A stretch of DNA of 64,000 nucleotides from Turritopsis dohrnii. Taxonomy: Eukaryota; Cnidaria; Hydrozoa; Anthoathecata; Oceaniidae. The notes beneath the pieces are model-generated. The model did no database searches. It worked only from the letters and a program-made list of their open reading frames with translations, and had not been told where the DNA came from. Numbering within the stretch: position 1 is the stretch's first letter; each line of letters opens with the position of its first letter. A program made the position numbers and the translations under genes. This document shows, in pieces, positions 1 to 14,500 of this stretch. The stretch covers positions 414,613-478,612 of the forward strand of contig BQMF02000254.1 of assembly GCA_027922465.2 (NCBI GenBank). The letters are read 5' to 3'.

Positions 1-645
1 GATCCTGGAAAAGTGGATGTATAATATCGTATTCTTCACTAGCTTGCGATATATCTGCCGACATTTTCGTTCTTGCCACTTGAAACGAATTGTCAGGATG
101 AACCCAGGTGAGTTCTATGGAATTATCAGATAACATTTTCCCCTGAAGATCTTGTACAGGTTCTGGCTGCATGAAGCTAAATACAAAAACGATAAACACT
201 GTCAAATATAACTATACTAACATGCTTTGAATACGTATACTTGGATCAACAGAAAGTGTTCAGAATTCAAAGTGTTCAAAAACAACAGGAACATAAGCAG
301 ACCGAAACAAAACCTGAAAACATCAAATATCCTTCCTACGGCATAACCGAAACGAAATATTTCAAGAAATATTTCTATTTCAAAGTTTCAATGAGGATAA
401 TAAAAATTGTTTTTCAACAAGTAAAGGAACAACTGAATACGCAGCATTTTCATCTGGTTTAGGCTTACTTTGCACCTCCGCCAGCTCGGTAACTTTGCAG
501 TATTTCTTGTGTTGGGAATGATTTTTGTTGATTTTGATGGTAGTTATCTTAGATTCATTGCAGTAAGAGGAAGCAGCGTGGGGAATCTGTTTATCAGGAT
601 TTTCCGTCAGTAAGTATGAGAATATATCCAGTAAACTGCCATCAG
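1..645 (-). pseudogene. Partial duplicate of the helicase/FN3 junction of the Death-helicase-FN3-ankyrin gene
   Basis: This segment is closely similar, in the same orientation, to about 23385-24036. It holds, on the minus strand, part of an FN3 exon (1-176, acceptor at 177-178), an intron, and the last part of the helicase exon (441-645, donor at 439-440). The coding parts stay open. A 6-bp in-frame deletion relative to the main gene lies next to the donor, yet a phase-2 GT donor survives. Similarity stops abruptly near 646, and just upstream on the minus strand the reading frame meets a TGA, so the fragment lacks the body of the helicase. It may be a truncated segmental duplicate, or the end of a neighbouring paralogue that continues to the left of the window. 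Confidence 0.8.
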
Positions 646-2561
646 AATGTCAGACATTCTGGAAGTGAAAATTCACTATGTGACGTCATGACTTTTAAAA
701 AAGCTGTAATGGCGATTTAACTCAGAATCTTTTTCATTTGGTATATCATCTAGGATAAAAAAAAGCATTACATGCTCAAAATTAGAAAAGAAAATCAAAG
801 GCATAATTTCCCTTTAAAATAAAAAAACCAAATGGAGTGATGCTCCAGAGGATTTTGATAACAATCCATAAAATGTTACATGACTAACATAACATTTAAG
901 CCTGGTTCAGACGTCATCGCCGTAATTGTCAGGTCTGAACCACGCTTTAAAAGAACAAAAGAAATAACAATAAATATTAGCGTTATTAACAAAAGACAGT
1001 AGCTTCACAAATATTGTTTAAGATAACTTTTCGCATAAATATTTTTGATTTATTCCATTATTATAGATACTTTGCAACTTTTAAAGTTTTAAGAAAAAAT
1101 TTACTTACGCCTAGTATCCACCAAAGCTTCACCAAAGTGTTTATGATTAATGCAAATACCCTATTACCCTGCATATAAAAGCACACCCCATTTATAGCTG
1201 CAATGCGCCTATATCTGGGTCATGGCCGCATGCACTTGTGTCCTGTCGTCAAAATGACTCAATCTCAGGTCTAAGCTTAGGGGAGGAAACCAATAAAATA
1301 TTCACATCTCAACGACCATTTATTTTGTTCTTCTCAAGTAATCTTTTACAAAAAGGTTCTCTTTAGATACCAGGGCCTTTCACTGTATAGGTACATAATA
1401 ATTCCAAGCCATTCCTTCTCCTGTTTTCCCTCTTTCCTCGTAATGTTACAGGATATCTTTGGCCCAACATGTAAGGCAGAACTACAGTACTTTTCCCTGT
1501 CCATACAAAAGGCCCCCATTCCAGAATATGAAAAGATGTCCTAAAGGGTCAATTGAAAATAGGCTTTAAGTTAGCTTTTTTTTATTAAAAAAATTATGCC
1601 AAAAACATGATTGTCCTTGTTATGTCGAGTTTAAGAGGGGCGTTAATTCGAGGGAGGCGTTGAGAGGGCATATATTTAAGAATTTGAGAATGGAATAGAA
1701 TAAGGGTTACCTTTCTCTCCCTTGTGTGTGTGGGAGGGGGGAGTTGGGGTGGCTGGCATTTATTTAACTTTTTGAGTTTAGAGGGGGCGTTAATTAGAAG
1801 GGAGCGTTGAAAAGGAGGGCGTTTATTAGAGGATCTGATGCCAGTATGTCTAACGCAAATCCTAAACGCAAACGTGTCCATTAAATTTTATTAAAATGTT
1901 TAAGTATAAAAAAACAAAGCAGAAATGGATTTTGAAGAAGAAGATGTACATGTTATTTTGCTAGTAATATTGCTCTGAAAAAGACATTGTCATAGAAAAA
2001 GTGCTTGTAAAGAAAGGCATTTTATCAACTGTACTCCAAGCGTTTCTATTGTTGGTTTTATCCAACCCCTCTTCTGACTTATCATATAAGCATGGATACT
2101 TTTTTACTTCCTGGGCTAAAGCTTCTTCTTCTTGCAGAGTATTTCTTTGTCTCTGTTCCCATGTCGTCTTTTCATCATGTTCCTTTGACACAGAATTATT
2201 CTATCTAAGATTTCCATGATTTAATAAAATGTCTTAAATGCATTTCCCTAACACAATGCATTTTTTTGTATTTAAATAGCACCACATGTTAAAGATAATG
2301 CTAAAGATCATTGGCATTTCTTCGATTTCTGAATTATGGCTGCTTTCGTGTTTTTTTTGCGTTCTTTCTGTACTGATCATTTATGTTAGTGTTTTAACGA
2401 GTTGGTGGACACTAGGTTTAAAGTGTTTTTATACAAGACTGGTTTCATCAGATGTGTTAAATCTTCAAAAGAAAAAAACGAGTTCTATTATAAAAAACAT
2501 TTACAATTTGGAAGAAATTTTGAAAATGTTTTAGATCTAATTTTGAATCTTATCATCTTAG
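646..2561. other. Non-coding stretch upstream of the D8C/SEA gene
   Basis: I see no supportable gene here. Positions 1625-1840 carry several G-rich copies of a gcgttaatt/gcgtttattagagg motif that resembles, in inverse orientation, the motif of the MITE at 31280-31723, so this is probably a decayed relative. The first exon (signal peptide) of the gene whose first visible exon starts at 2562 should lie here or further left. A short hydrophobic open frame at 2286-2534 is a possible but unconvincing candidate. Confidence 0.5.
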
Positions 2562-5500
2562 CCTGAAGGAACATATTCATGTGGTGCACACTTTCAAGAA
2601 TTTCGTGAAGTTATGGAATTAAGTGATGAGATCACCATCACCAAAAGAATCCCATTTAACTGGCATGCATTGACCCCAGTATATGCACTCAGTGATCAGC
2701 ACCCGCTAGAAAAGGATGGTTAGTGCAATATGTTTTATGAATGACCATCCTAAAAACTAATGAATGCAGTATGTTACTTTATAGTGTTTTATTCAAATCC
2801 ATCTGACCTGTGAATCTTTTCGATGAGTATTTTTATCCAATCTGTATTTTTATTTTTTAACACGTCATAAGACCTTAATTTTATGTGTACACTTCCACAG
2901 CTTTATACAATAATTCTTTTGTTTTATGAAATCCTTCAAATTGTTTTTCATATTTTAAATTTATTTATTTGTAATTGTATAAACTTCATTCAAAGGTTGG
3001 CTAACTGTAATAATTTCCTTCACAGAGAACACATTATGTAACTTTGGATATTAGGACCAGATATTATTCATTTTTGATATAATTTCAAACAAGACGTAAC
3101 TATGTATGGTTATGATTTTGTGTTTACTAAATTTCTTGTGTTTTTGTCAGGTCGAGTGAAATCCAGCATACAGAGAGTTCGATTTCAATGGAACAGTCTA
3201 GAGCAAAAACCATTTAAATATCCTAAATGTGAACTTGATGTGGCAATATTTAGGAGAACTTGTACATATATCCCCAAGTTTCAAGAGCAACAAGAAATAT
3301 TCATTCGAAATTGTGGAAGATTTTATGTTCATTTTCTGCCCCCAACCATTACGATGCAATACAAACAGATAGTTTATGGTGGGCGGTATTGTGGGAAATC
3401 TTTCAATGTGGCATCTAATAGTAAAATTGTTCTTATATTTATTTTAAGAAAAAACTGACAACATTAGCAACAATCTCTGGAAATATTTTGGTTTCTTTTT
3501 AGTCCCTCGACGTGATCAGTACAAAAACTACAAGCCAGTCAAAGATTTAACTCATTTCATATTTTCAAACTCTTCATTTGATGAATCATCATCATTTATG
3601 TGTGAAGATACATCTATTGGTTCCAGCTGGGTCAGGATTTTGGACACAGAGAGTGTCTCCATGATGGTGCAGCAGCAATGTGTAGTTCGACAAAATTCTT
3701 CTTCAAAACACCAATGTGGTGGTTTGTATCATGCTTGGTTGTTGGAACAACATCCTGTTAAAGAACAAGGTGGGTGTCAAGTGTTTTTCAATGTGTTCTA
3801 ACTTTATCTTGTATGTTATAATGTTCTTTGCTTCTTTTTTTTTTCTTTTTTAATCATCAAATTGGGATGCACACAATAATATTCATTCTAGTTATATTTT
3901 CGCGACTTGTTTGTATTTCAAATCCGAATGAATGCTCGTGCCAAGCTACATCACGTCTTCAAGTCATTAACTGTGGTGGTTTTTATGTTTATCGAAAGTT
4001 GCAAAGATTCCCATTATGTGGTGCAAGAGTTTGTACTGTTTATGATCCGAAAGGTAAATAAATAAATATGTTTCATATAATGCGATACTGTATTAGAACA
4101 TGAATCTTAAGTTTACCATTCTCTGCTAGCAACCATTACCCCTCAACCAACAACAACAACGACAACTACCACACAGGAAACAACAACACCAATGACTACA
4201 ACAAAGGATACAACAACACTAGCAGCTACCACACAGAACACAACAACACAGATGAATAACACACAGGATACAGCAGCACCAATGACTACCACACAGAATG
4301 CAACAACCTTTAATGGATTGAATACAACGGAAGGAACAATCTCATCAGTTAAAACTATGACACCAACAACTGCCCCGGACACAACTACTACCACACAAGT
4401 ACGAATGACCACACCTGTACCAGAAGTGAATCTCTGTCAAAGCTATCAAACGATTAGTGATGAGACACGGATGTGGGGTAATAATGTTCTTGAGAATCGA
4501 AAATGTGACCGAAAATTTGAAAACCCTGTGCGATTTGTCTCACAAGAAGAGAAACCTTTGAAGCTGAAAGAAGGCTGCACGAAGAAAGATTTCCCATACG
4601 CTTCTTGTCAATCCAACGGTTTAACCTGGCTAGAGGGAGGACACCCAAATGATACCGATAGAGCATATGAAAGATTTGTCTGCTTGTACACATACCCAAA
4701 TCGGTTAGTCCAATCACAAGAGCAGGAATGCAGCTGCTCTACTCGACAAGTAATACTGGTGCAAAAATGTGAGGTTGCACAAGAGACCTTTTAAGTATAC
4801 CAATTGTCTCCGTTAGTTTCATCAACTGACTATTGTCCTGCTAGATATTGTTTGGAAAAGCAAGGTTTGTATTTTCTGATTATTTGTTCCAGGGAATGAC
4901 ATATTGAAATCGTTTCTCTATCGTATCTGGGTTAAGGGGGTTTTGGGCCTGGTAACGAAGGTATAATGTAGTCGGATACTAGTACTTTTCTAGTACTTTT
5001 CATGCTGCGTGTTACATCAAACGTTATTATTATTATGTTGAATGTTTAATGACAAACAAATTCTATTAACGTCAGAAACAGGAGACGCCCCAAAATGAAC
5101 AAGGGGCTCAACGAATAAACACAAAAACAGAAACAAAGATCCTGTGCATGTAGCATAAAGCAATAACAATGGCATTCATCGGGTGTATATAGAGGGCGTT
5201 TATTAAAAAGGTTTTTCTCGGTGTTTATTTAGAAGCTTTTGCACCCGTTGACGCCACCACTGTTCCGCCCACAATTTCTCCAACAGGTAGAAATACTCAT
5301 TTCTAATTTTTCATGAGTAGAGTCAATCTCAATGATAATTTTATTGCTGACTGTGCATGTTTGTTTAGATTTGATTGGTCCGTTCAACATTGAAGGCACG
5401 GCAAAGATTGAACAACCATTCGTAAACAACATTGGGTTAATACAGAAAGATTTTACGGACCCGTTATCGAAGATGTACAGGTTTTTAGTCAAAGCCACGC

Positions 5501-8500
5501 AACATGAGGTAAGAGATAAAAGGTTTTGATGACTTCCTAGAATTCTACCAATTTTTCAACGGAAAATGTTCGGTATAGAAAGTTTTGATAAGCCACAAAA
5601 CAGTCTGACATAACAACGTTACTTATATATTTGACTAAACATTTTTTTATAAGCAGCCAAGATCAGACTTTAGCAGTAATGTTGCTTAAAAAATGACCAT
5701 TTTTTAGTAGTAATGTTGCTTAATTTGTTGTTGTATTAATTGAATATATATCTATTTCCAAGTGTTGAAAAACTCAAGTATCTAAGTACAAGTCTAGTAC
5801 TGCACCCTAGTGTAACAAGCTAGTGTAACAATTTTAAGAAATGTGCTGTAGCTATGCTAGGAGGATAGAAAAAGAGAAGGAGAAACAACTCTATTATGTT
5901 TATAGAAAACAGCCGCGATGCGATAGCAGGTACCTTCATACAAAATATAATTTTAAAAATTAGCGGTTTCGTGCATAATTTAGTTTATACAAAAGAATAA
6001 TTTGATCAACTTCAACACGATTGGTTTTTTAAGAAACAATATAGTTCGACGTTGATTGGCATAATTTCTCCTAACATATGAAACGCGAAAAATGTTTTGA
6101 GAAATCAGAAAGAAAATGGCAGCGTATGAAGAAGAAGACGAGAACGGTTTTGTGAATTGTGATTTTGAAATTGATGAAGATAAAGAGATACCAATCGAGT
6201 TGCTAAATGAATTTGATGTATACGAAGATATTGAAATTGAAGTACCAGATGATTTAGACATAAATGAAATACAAGATGAGCTGCAACTGGCTGAGCTTCC
6301 CAAGATAACTTTTGTTGATGAAGAAGATATTTTTGTTAAAGGGAATAGAGCAACGGCAGCAAACTCTTTAGAATTGATTTGTAGTGTATGTTCTCGACGT
6401 TTTAAGAAGAAGTTCTATTATGACAAACATGTGCTATCATGTGGTAAGCAATTTCATTTTATTTCAACCTCCCAAAGCTGTCCCCCCACAAAACAAAAAT
6501 TATATCTATATATATATCCTCTCAAAGTTTGTTCTTCATAAATCAACTTATTTAATTTATACGTAGATAATGGGACCAACATCAACACTTACAATGCTGA
6601 AACTGCTAGTAGTAGTAACAAGCAAAGAAAGACCGACAAGCAACGTGAGTATATATTTTGTATGTTTAAGCCCTTTTCTGTAGTTAGTGTGTGGCCCATA
6701 CCAAAACCCCTGGTGTGAGTATGAAGTTTATTATACCAGCATTCTGTAGGTAGAGTGATGGCTGTGTTTTATTTTTATTTTTGTAGAGCATATAAAGTTA
6801 CAAGATGAAGAGTTCATAAATGCAGCTCATTTAATGGTCATCCAGTCCCTTTCAGATGTTCTAAATGATGTAAATTTAAAAATCGAAATTGGCAATACCA
6901 AAACCCCTGGTAATACAGCGCAATTTTTGGCAGAGCAGTTGGTAACCAAGTTGCACAATCAGAAAAACATCACACTTGCCTTAGCCTCTACAGTGTATGA
7001 TGTTATTAAAGCTCACCCTGTTGCAAAGCAAGCTGGATGTGAAATGTTGTGGCAACACATGCATCAGTTTTTCATAACAGACAAACTTAAATATCAGCTG
7101 GCTAATTTAATAGGAATAGATTTGCCGTCCAAACCATTCAACATCTTATTTTTTTCTTCAGTCACAAACTTGATGAAATATATTTTAAAACTTCAAAATG
7201 AAGCGAACAATACTGTAAAAATAATGGATATAGCTTTGACTAAAGAGGAACAACAAATTGTTTGTTATGTTGCAGGATTTATAGTCTATTCATTATTGCA
7301 AAAATATCAGCGAATCATGAAACATAAAAATGTTTTGTCGTATGATTTTGCTTGTGCAGCTGTGGAGTTCCTAAATACTTTGAAAGTAAAAGGTATGGAA
7401 AAGCAGTCATCACTTGGATTTTTGGATTTTACCAGAACCTGGGTGAATCTTGTAAATAGAGGTGGACTAGTTATTGTGAATGATGATATGTTTATCTTTT
7501 GTCGTCGTGTGGAAAACTCTGTCCGAAAAATTCTAAATTTGCAGTTAATAAAAAGTTATAGAGGCGCAGACATTCGTTTCACCATTGAGAAACAAATTGA
7601 AACGGACAACCTTATCGATGCAGCTTGGGAAAGTTTAGCTCGTAACTTGGCTAACAGAAGTCTTGCTGCGGTACTGAAGAAGCAAATTATTAGAAAGTGG
7701 GTAGACATTAGAGCGAGAGCATATGTTACAAGTTATGTCCAAGTGCTTAGCAACTGCCAATAAAGAAAAAACAGAACAAAGCAAAATTGTTCTATCAAAA
7801 AGAACTGAACCAGCCATGCGCAAGAAACTCACATAAATATGTAATATAGACTGTTTGTCAACTCAACTGACTTCTCAGTTACATGGCATATTATTTTTTT
7901 GTTTTGTCTCTTTCCTGGATATTGAGACTTTTATGATTCTTCCATCTTATTTTCTGCAGGACAATTTTTTTTATTTTTGTTTATTACATTATATGTTGTT
8001 GTTTTTAAATCCGAGGTTTATTATCCCGGCGGGTAAATTTGTTGAAAAATCACTGCAAAAGAGTGTATTTCTATAGAAATATACCCATAAATGGTCTTCG
8101 CCGTTGTGGTTTTTTGACGATTTTGCCCGCTGGAATATTTTAAAAAGTCACACTCTCACTGTTTCTTACAAAGTTCACTGTTTTTTTAATGATTATATTT
8201 TGGGGCTAAATCTTCTTATTATACTAATTCGCATTGTGTGTCACACTTTTATTTTAGAGAGTGATATATTTAACTAAATTTTACGTAGGATTTTCTATAT
8301 TGGCCGCGTAAAACCACGTAGATCGAGAACGTTTTTTCTCTGTGATGACGTCAGATTCTACTGTATCATTGATTTGACGTCAGTTTTTTTTATCAGTACA
8401 TACAACTTTTATACGCTTACACGGGACACGGGTTCATTTTCGTAGTAAAACCGGTAAGAAATTTTTTGCCTGAAATGTATGTTGATTGCTTGAACATGCA

Positions 8501-11500
8501 ACTGTATATATTTTGTGTTTCATTATTATTTCGGATTCATACGGAAATCGGAAGATCAAAACTTTCATGATTTTTTTCCCGAGCTCTGATGCCCCTTAGT
8601 TACACGAACTCCCAGCCAGCACATTTATTAAAAAATCTCTGTGAAGGAGTGCACTCTCATGCGCAATTTCAATAAAAATGCTCTTTGTTGCAGTGACATT
8701 TGGCGATTTTGCCCACTGGGTTATAATTTACCTACACCCCACAATACGCACCCGTCTACCCCCACCGGTACTTCAACGACGAATGATTTAGTTAGAAGTT
8801 TTGCAACCTTTTAGGGATATTGGAATCAGAATTGTGACTCATTTACCTCCTCACGAGGTTGGCTGGGGCGGCCACATAAATTTGATGACTGCCCGTCCAG
8901 CTTTTTCACCCTAACTCATGTTGCTTCTTCAACACATTTAAAAGCAGTCCACGAATCACAATAATCCACGCAGTTATGTAATTGTTTTCACGGGGGAATG
9001 ACAAATTAAGCGATTTGATGGGTTGAACATTCCACCATTGTGAAAAACTGACCACAATAGGCATTTTACAAGTGGTTGGAAGAAGGAAAATTTAATTCAA
9101 TGTAAACTCGATTTATTTAACAAGGATCATAAACGTTACTCCAGATCCGATAATGTTACTATGCATAAATCATAAACATAAAATCGAAAATACTAAATAT
9201 ATACAATACAAATACTAATGCATTTCACTTTTCCTTTGTGGTAACTTTCGTTTATCGTGTACGTCTAAGTGATGCGGACGAGTGTCTTGTCTGGTGTTGC
9301 CACGCAGACCTGTAATTAGTTCGTTACCCATAACATTAAGCGAAAGTTCTTGGTTACCAAATTGAAATAAAGTCGGGTTCTCATTACAACCTCCAGCACT
9401 CCTTTGTCGCCCGAAATGTTGCTCCAACGGATCTTGAGAGAACTTGTCACTCATAAGAAACGATGCATCAGTTTCTTCCAGCAAGAGTCGGGACAGTTCG
9501 ACGAACGATTTGACTAAAAAAAAAAGATTCATAGAGCCTTGATCTACAGGTTCACTTGATATTGGTATTGCCAGGTGCTGTTACATACCTACTGGAACCT
9601 GCTTAGAATTTGAAGCAAAACCTGGCAAGTACCAACCCCCATCCTTGGCTAATGGCAGTATTAGAAACGCGTAATAACGTGCCTACATACAAGTTAAATA
9701 AAGAATAATAAGAAACATCAAAATTTATAAAATGCACCTGTTATTCTCCAACCATGTAATGTCTGCTTGCTCAGACAGAGCCTGTTTTTTTCTTCTTTTG
9801 TCATTCCGATCACTGCTTGTGCTTGATTTTCCCATTTGTTTAAGTAATTTTCCAAAAACTCTTCTTCTAAAAACTAAATAAAAGAAATATTATGGTTACA
9901 ATTTTCTTTTTAAATCTCGAACAGGTTCCATAGGATACAATAAATACAATGAAACTAAAACCTGGCACTGTTTATGGAATGGAAAAGGCAGATTTTAGGG
10001 CTTTCTTGGTATTATTTTGCATAAAAAGCAAAGTGGACAAGATCAGACAATAAGGCAACTGTTCTCCAAGAAAACTGTGTCAATAATATCTATTATATAC
10101 CTTAAATCTCCAATCATCTGCACTTACATATGGTGCAAGCTCTGGCTTCCTTGATTTACGATGTTCATCCTTCTTCGAAACATTCAGACAATCGAAGACT
10201 CTGTCAAACATTTCAATAAACTTGATAGTACCTGCAGTGTTATGCAGACCCTGTGCAGCCAAGCCTTTGGCAGTTGTCTTGCTTAGTACCTAAAAATGCC
10301 AAGACTTAAGGAATAACTGAAACATGTTACGAATAGTAATTTACATAGTAAACTGGGAGAATGTTTACATACTTGAACTGCTAGTTTGACTTGCATTCTA
10401 AGTCTAGGTGACAATTTGATGTGCTCCTCTTTAAGTTTGTAAAGCATCCTTAAAGCTGGTGCAGCACGATGAAGGCCCAAATCCCATTCATATACATTAA
10501 CAATATGAACCCAACTTATGTCCATGCCATCAAGCTAAACAGAAATACAGCATAATTGACAAACCAAACATAGTAATGCGATTGACATATAGAATAGATT
10601 ATATCAATTAATATTTTGGTATACTTACATGGAGATTTCTTGTATTCAGATTTCCAAAGGAATTTTCAAAACAGTTTCTTGTGGTCTTAATCAAATGACA
10701 ATAGTCGGAAAACAAATAAATTTTTCGGTCTGGAGCAAACAAATTTGTAGTGAAATATTCATCTTCACCAGCCATTAAAGAATAAAACTTTCTATTTGGG
10801 GATGCTCCATCTGACACAAACGCCCTGACATAAAATCCTATTGATTCCAAGATTTTAGTAGCCTCCCATGCACATGGATACAACTGTGCAGAGGTGAAAC
10901 CAGTTGAAGCAAAGTACCCAAAAGGGTAAACCAAATCAGAGAAAATTCCACGAACCATAAATACCATGACATATGTTGCAAATTCTCGCTCTGCTATGTT
11001 ATCTTCTCTACATGAATTTTGAAACTGCCGCAGTTCCTCGTTAAAATCGCCCATCTCAGTAAATCCAATAAGTTGCCCAGTGGACTTTCGAAAAACAAGG
11101 TCACTTTTAATTTTCATTTCATCAAAAACTATAGAAACGTTTTTTTGAAAGTCTGGTATTTCTTCTATTCTTGATTTTGTGATTAAGTTGGTAATGATAT
11201 CTGGATTAAAACCAGTCATTGGATCTGTAAAGTGAATGTATTTTTTTAGGGTTTGCACACTTGGCAGTGTCAAAAATCCAATTCTTTTGTCAGACATTTG
11301 TTTGTATGCTGCTGGTGACTTATGAAATATACTAAGGCTCCAACGAATTATCAGTGGATGCCATCTCATTCCGCGTGAATCACATTTAGCGGCCATTTCC
11401 TGCTGCTGCTGCCATAGCAACCATTGAGGCGTTTCTTCATCAAAGCTGTTAACGCTATCTTTCATAATTGCTTTAAAAAACTGGTCTTGCCTTTCATCCA

Positions 11501-14500
11501 AAACTATACCATCTTTCTCAACATATTCTTTTACTCTAAAATTTAACTGAGCTACTTTTCGCAATTCTTCAGAACGTGATTGCTGGGAATTCCTGTATCG
11601 CTCCTCGAGCTCTTGCCTTGACAAATATCTCACGTTTGCTGACGATGATGGTGAGGTAACATTTGATCTTGAATTTTCCCTGCTCCTGATCATTCTCAAC
11701 CGGTCCCTCAAACCCTTACAACTGTTGCATAACTTTGTGATATTGTCAGTTAAAAGACTGCAAATGGAGCTTCTGATCACACTGAAGTTGCCTTTTCTCA
11801 ATTCCACCATGGTATCAGACTCTAAGTATGCAAACTCTGTTAAGGCATCACTTGATGGGAAAGGCACCTTGTATTCAAATTTTGCTTTAACAATATCTGG
11901 AAAATCAGTATTTCCACTGCATATATAAACATTATTCCATAAAGATGAAAAGTTGTTCATATTTTCATTATTCAGAACAACAGGAAATCCAAATTTTTGC
12001 ATTAAGTTGATATCAACTTCTCTTTCATAAACATGACATCTCCAGCTGTTATCCATGTTTATGGTAATTTTCAAAGTTATTTTGACGACTTCTAAAGATG
12101 TGTCTGGTAATACATAAAGTCTTTTGATATTACTTATATTGGATAATTTTGTATATCCTATGTTATCCATTAAAAGATCAAGTTTTTTTATATGTAAACT
12201 GTCAGTGGCCTTTAGTTTATTAGTTGAACTTGAGGTAAAGCACAACAAACATGAGTCATCATGAGGAGAAAATGTACAAGCATTACCAACATATTTCGGT
12301 GTAATTACCAATTTATTTAGTTTACGATTGCAACCATTACACAAATGCTTAGGAAACACATTTTCATCTTCTGTCAACACAGTAATACTGTAACATGTTT
12401 CTATCAACTCTGCATACAAATTACATTCCTTTGGATTTACGTATCCTCTACTAGGCACAATCTTCCTTCCACACAACCGACATGTAGATTTTAATATTTT
12501 TATGTGATTTTCCATATTACTAAAATGTAATATACATTTAAAAAGAATCAACACTACTTCATTATATAACATTCCATTTTTAAGAATCAATGTAGTAGTA
12601 CCTATCTAGCTCTGTGAAATGAAATGGAAATACATGCAAGAACACCTCAAAATAAAGAACTGAAGTTGTTTTGTTTACATGTTCAATCAATAACCCCACT
12701 GTTGACGTATCATTTTAAATTATTAATTTATGCAAGAGAAATACACAGAGATACCCCAATATTAAATGCCTAATCTTAGGAGAAACCGAGAAGGCGTGCA
12801 ATTAAAAATAAAATAAAACGATGGAAAAACATAATAGGAACGACATATCTTGCACGCCAATCATAGATATAAGTATTTATTCTTTAATTACATGATCAGT
12901 CTTAGCACTTGTAGCAGCTTCCCAACGTCTTTCACAATACTCAAAATGGCCATTTCAGAATTTTATTTACAAGTTTCTTTGCTAAAATAGATGCAGTGCT
13001 AATGTACCAGCATCCAGTGATGTTCTAAGTGAATTTTTCACATATTTTACTGGATCCGGGGCAATTTTAAAGGTTTTCATGTAGTTTCATTTGAATAGGA
13101 GAAATTGGAAATTGATCAAGTATTTATAAAAAAAGCATGGGACGAGCGCATCGCGCGTAAGTATCTTTGAATTTAAAAACAAAGCCAAATTTGAATAGAA
13201 TTGAATAGCTTTGGAAATAGAGTTGTTTCTCCTTCTCTTTTTCTATCCTCCTAGAGCTATGCTAGTGCTGCATAATTTCAAAATTCCATGTTGCTAATTT
13301 ATCTAAGATTCTGGAAGTACTGTTGCTTAACTGTTTGAGAAAATTTACTAGTGTTGCTTATAAACGTGTTGCTTATAACGAAAAAACGTGTATTCTCAAG
13401 TGTAAAACAAAAGGTTTGGTCTGGGCAATCGAGATGTGTGTTCAACTAAAATGTATCCTGAAAGGTCAGGAATAAACAAATAAAATAAATTGTTTGTTTT
13501 TAGCTAACGCAGAGGTTTGCAAGTGTCAAAGATGTGAAAAGCATTAAGATTTTAAAATTAAGGTTGGTAGCATGTTGAATCGGTTGCCGTAATTTTTGTC
13601 CTCCGCTAGAAAAACGAATAATGGCGGATATGATAATGAGAGATAATCGAGAAGAAAGAATGATTTATGAAAATTGCAAGATCTCACACATTTTTAATCG
13701 TCATCTTAGGAAAGGCAGCATCATTGTACACTACCAGGTGATATCCGATAAAACCTTCAACATCACCGAGTTATCGGAAGCAATTCGGAAGAGCACGAAC
13801 AGCAAACCGGATGTGGCTTATACGGATGGAGAGTTCACTTTGACAGGAAGATTGGATAACTCTCCAGCACAGTTTGACGGTACGTCTGAACTCTCCTCCA
13901 CAGGTGCTATTTGATATAAAGGTTCTCGTGTATCAAATCACGATCAGCTAAAGTCTTTAAAGTTTTCTTACTGAAAGGCTGAGCTTGAGTGATGTTTCAA
14001 TGGAGACTATGGTCATAAACATCAAGTTTCGCCTCACTTTTACTTTGAACAAGAACATATTTTTGTTACTTAGCAACATTCACTTGTCAGAGAAGTTTAT
14101 TTAAGGTGGTACGGGAAGGGTAGCGAACGAAACATTTGTAGTTGCAGCTAGGGTTTGCAGCTGGGGTTTTGGAGGTGCGGTAAGTCCCACCGAAGGGCGT
14201 CTGAAAATTTTGATTTTAAGAGTATTAAGATGTGGTCTTATTTAGTATTTAATTATCAAATAGCTTATAAAAATTCTGGTACGGCAACCTGCTGTACATC
14301 CAGTTTATTTTTTCCATTCCGCAGTGAGATGAATAATAGCGATTAAAATCTTCAAAACGAGGCCATCCTTGTTGGCTTAGCCATAACACCGTGACAAAAC
14401 CAGCTTGGAAAGTCCGTTCAAAAGTGACGGTAAACGATGTTTTTGTCTAGATGTTGACGAATGTGCGATTGATCTGTGCCACAAGAATGCATTGTGCACC

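Larger units (their letters stand above)
5857..13254. mobile_element. Complete two-gene P-superfamily-like DNA transposon with perfect 39-bp TIRs
   Basis: The element is bounded by a perfect 39-bp inverted repeat (5857-5895 and 13216-13254, starting CTAGGAGGATAG). It is flanked by a direct repeat AGCTATG (5850-5856 and 13255-13261), which becomes 8 bp if the adjoining C (5857, 13262) is counted. A 7-8 bp duplication suits the P superfamily. Inside are a plus-strand spliced gene (6116-7763) and a convergent minus-strand spliced transposase gene (12515-9215), both open throughout. The element lies in the intron between exons 5369-5508 and 13504-13562 of the D8C/SEA gene. Perfect TIRs and intact frames suggest recent movement. 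Confidence 0.88.

Noticed and set aside
241..462. Plus-strand 73-residue frame
   Set aside because: It lies mainly over the intron and antisense to the duplicated helicase exon; no domain or start context supports it.
4143..4412. Val-rich minus-strand protein
   Set aside because: It is the antisense shadow of the Thr-rich stalk exon.
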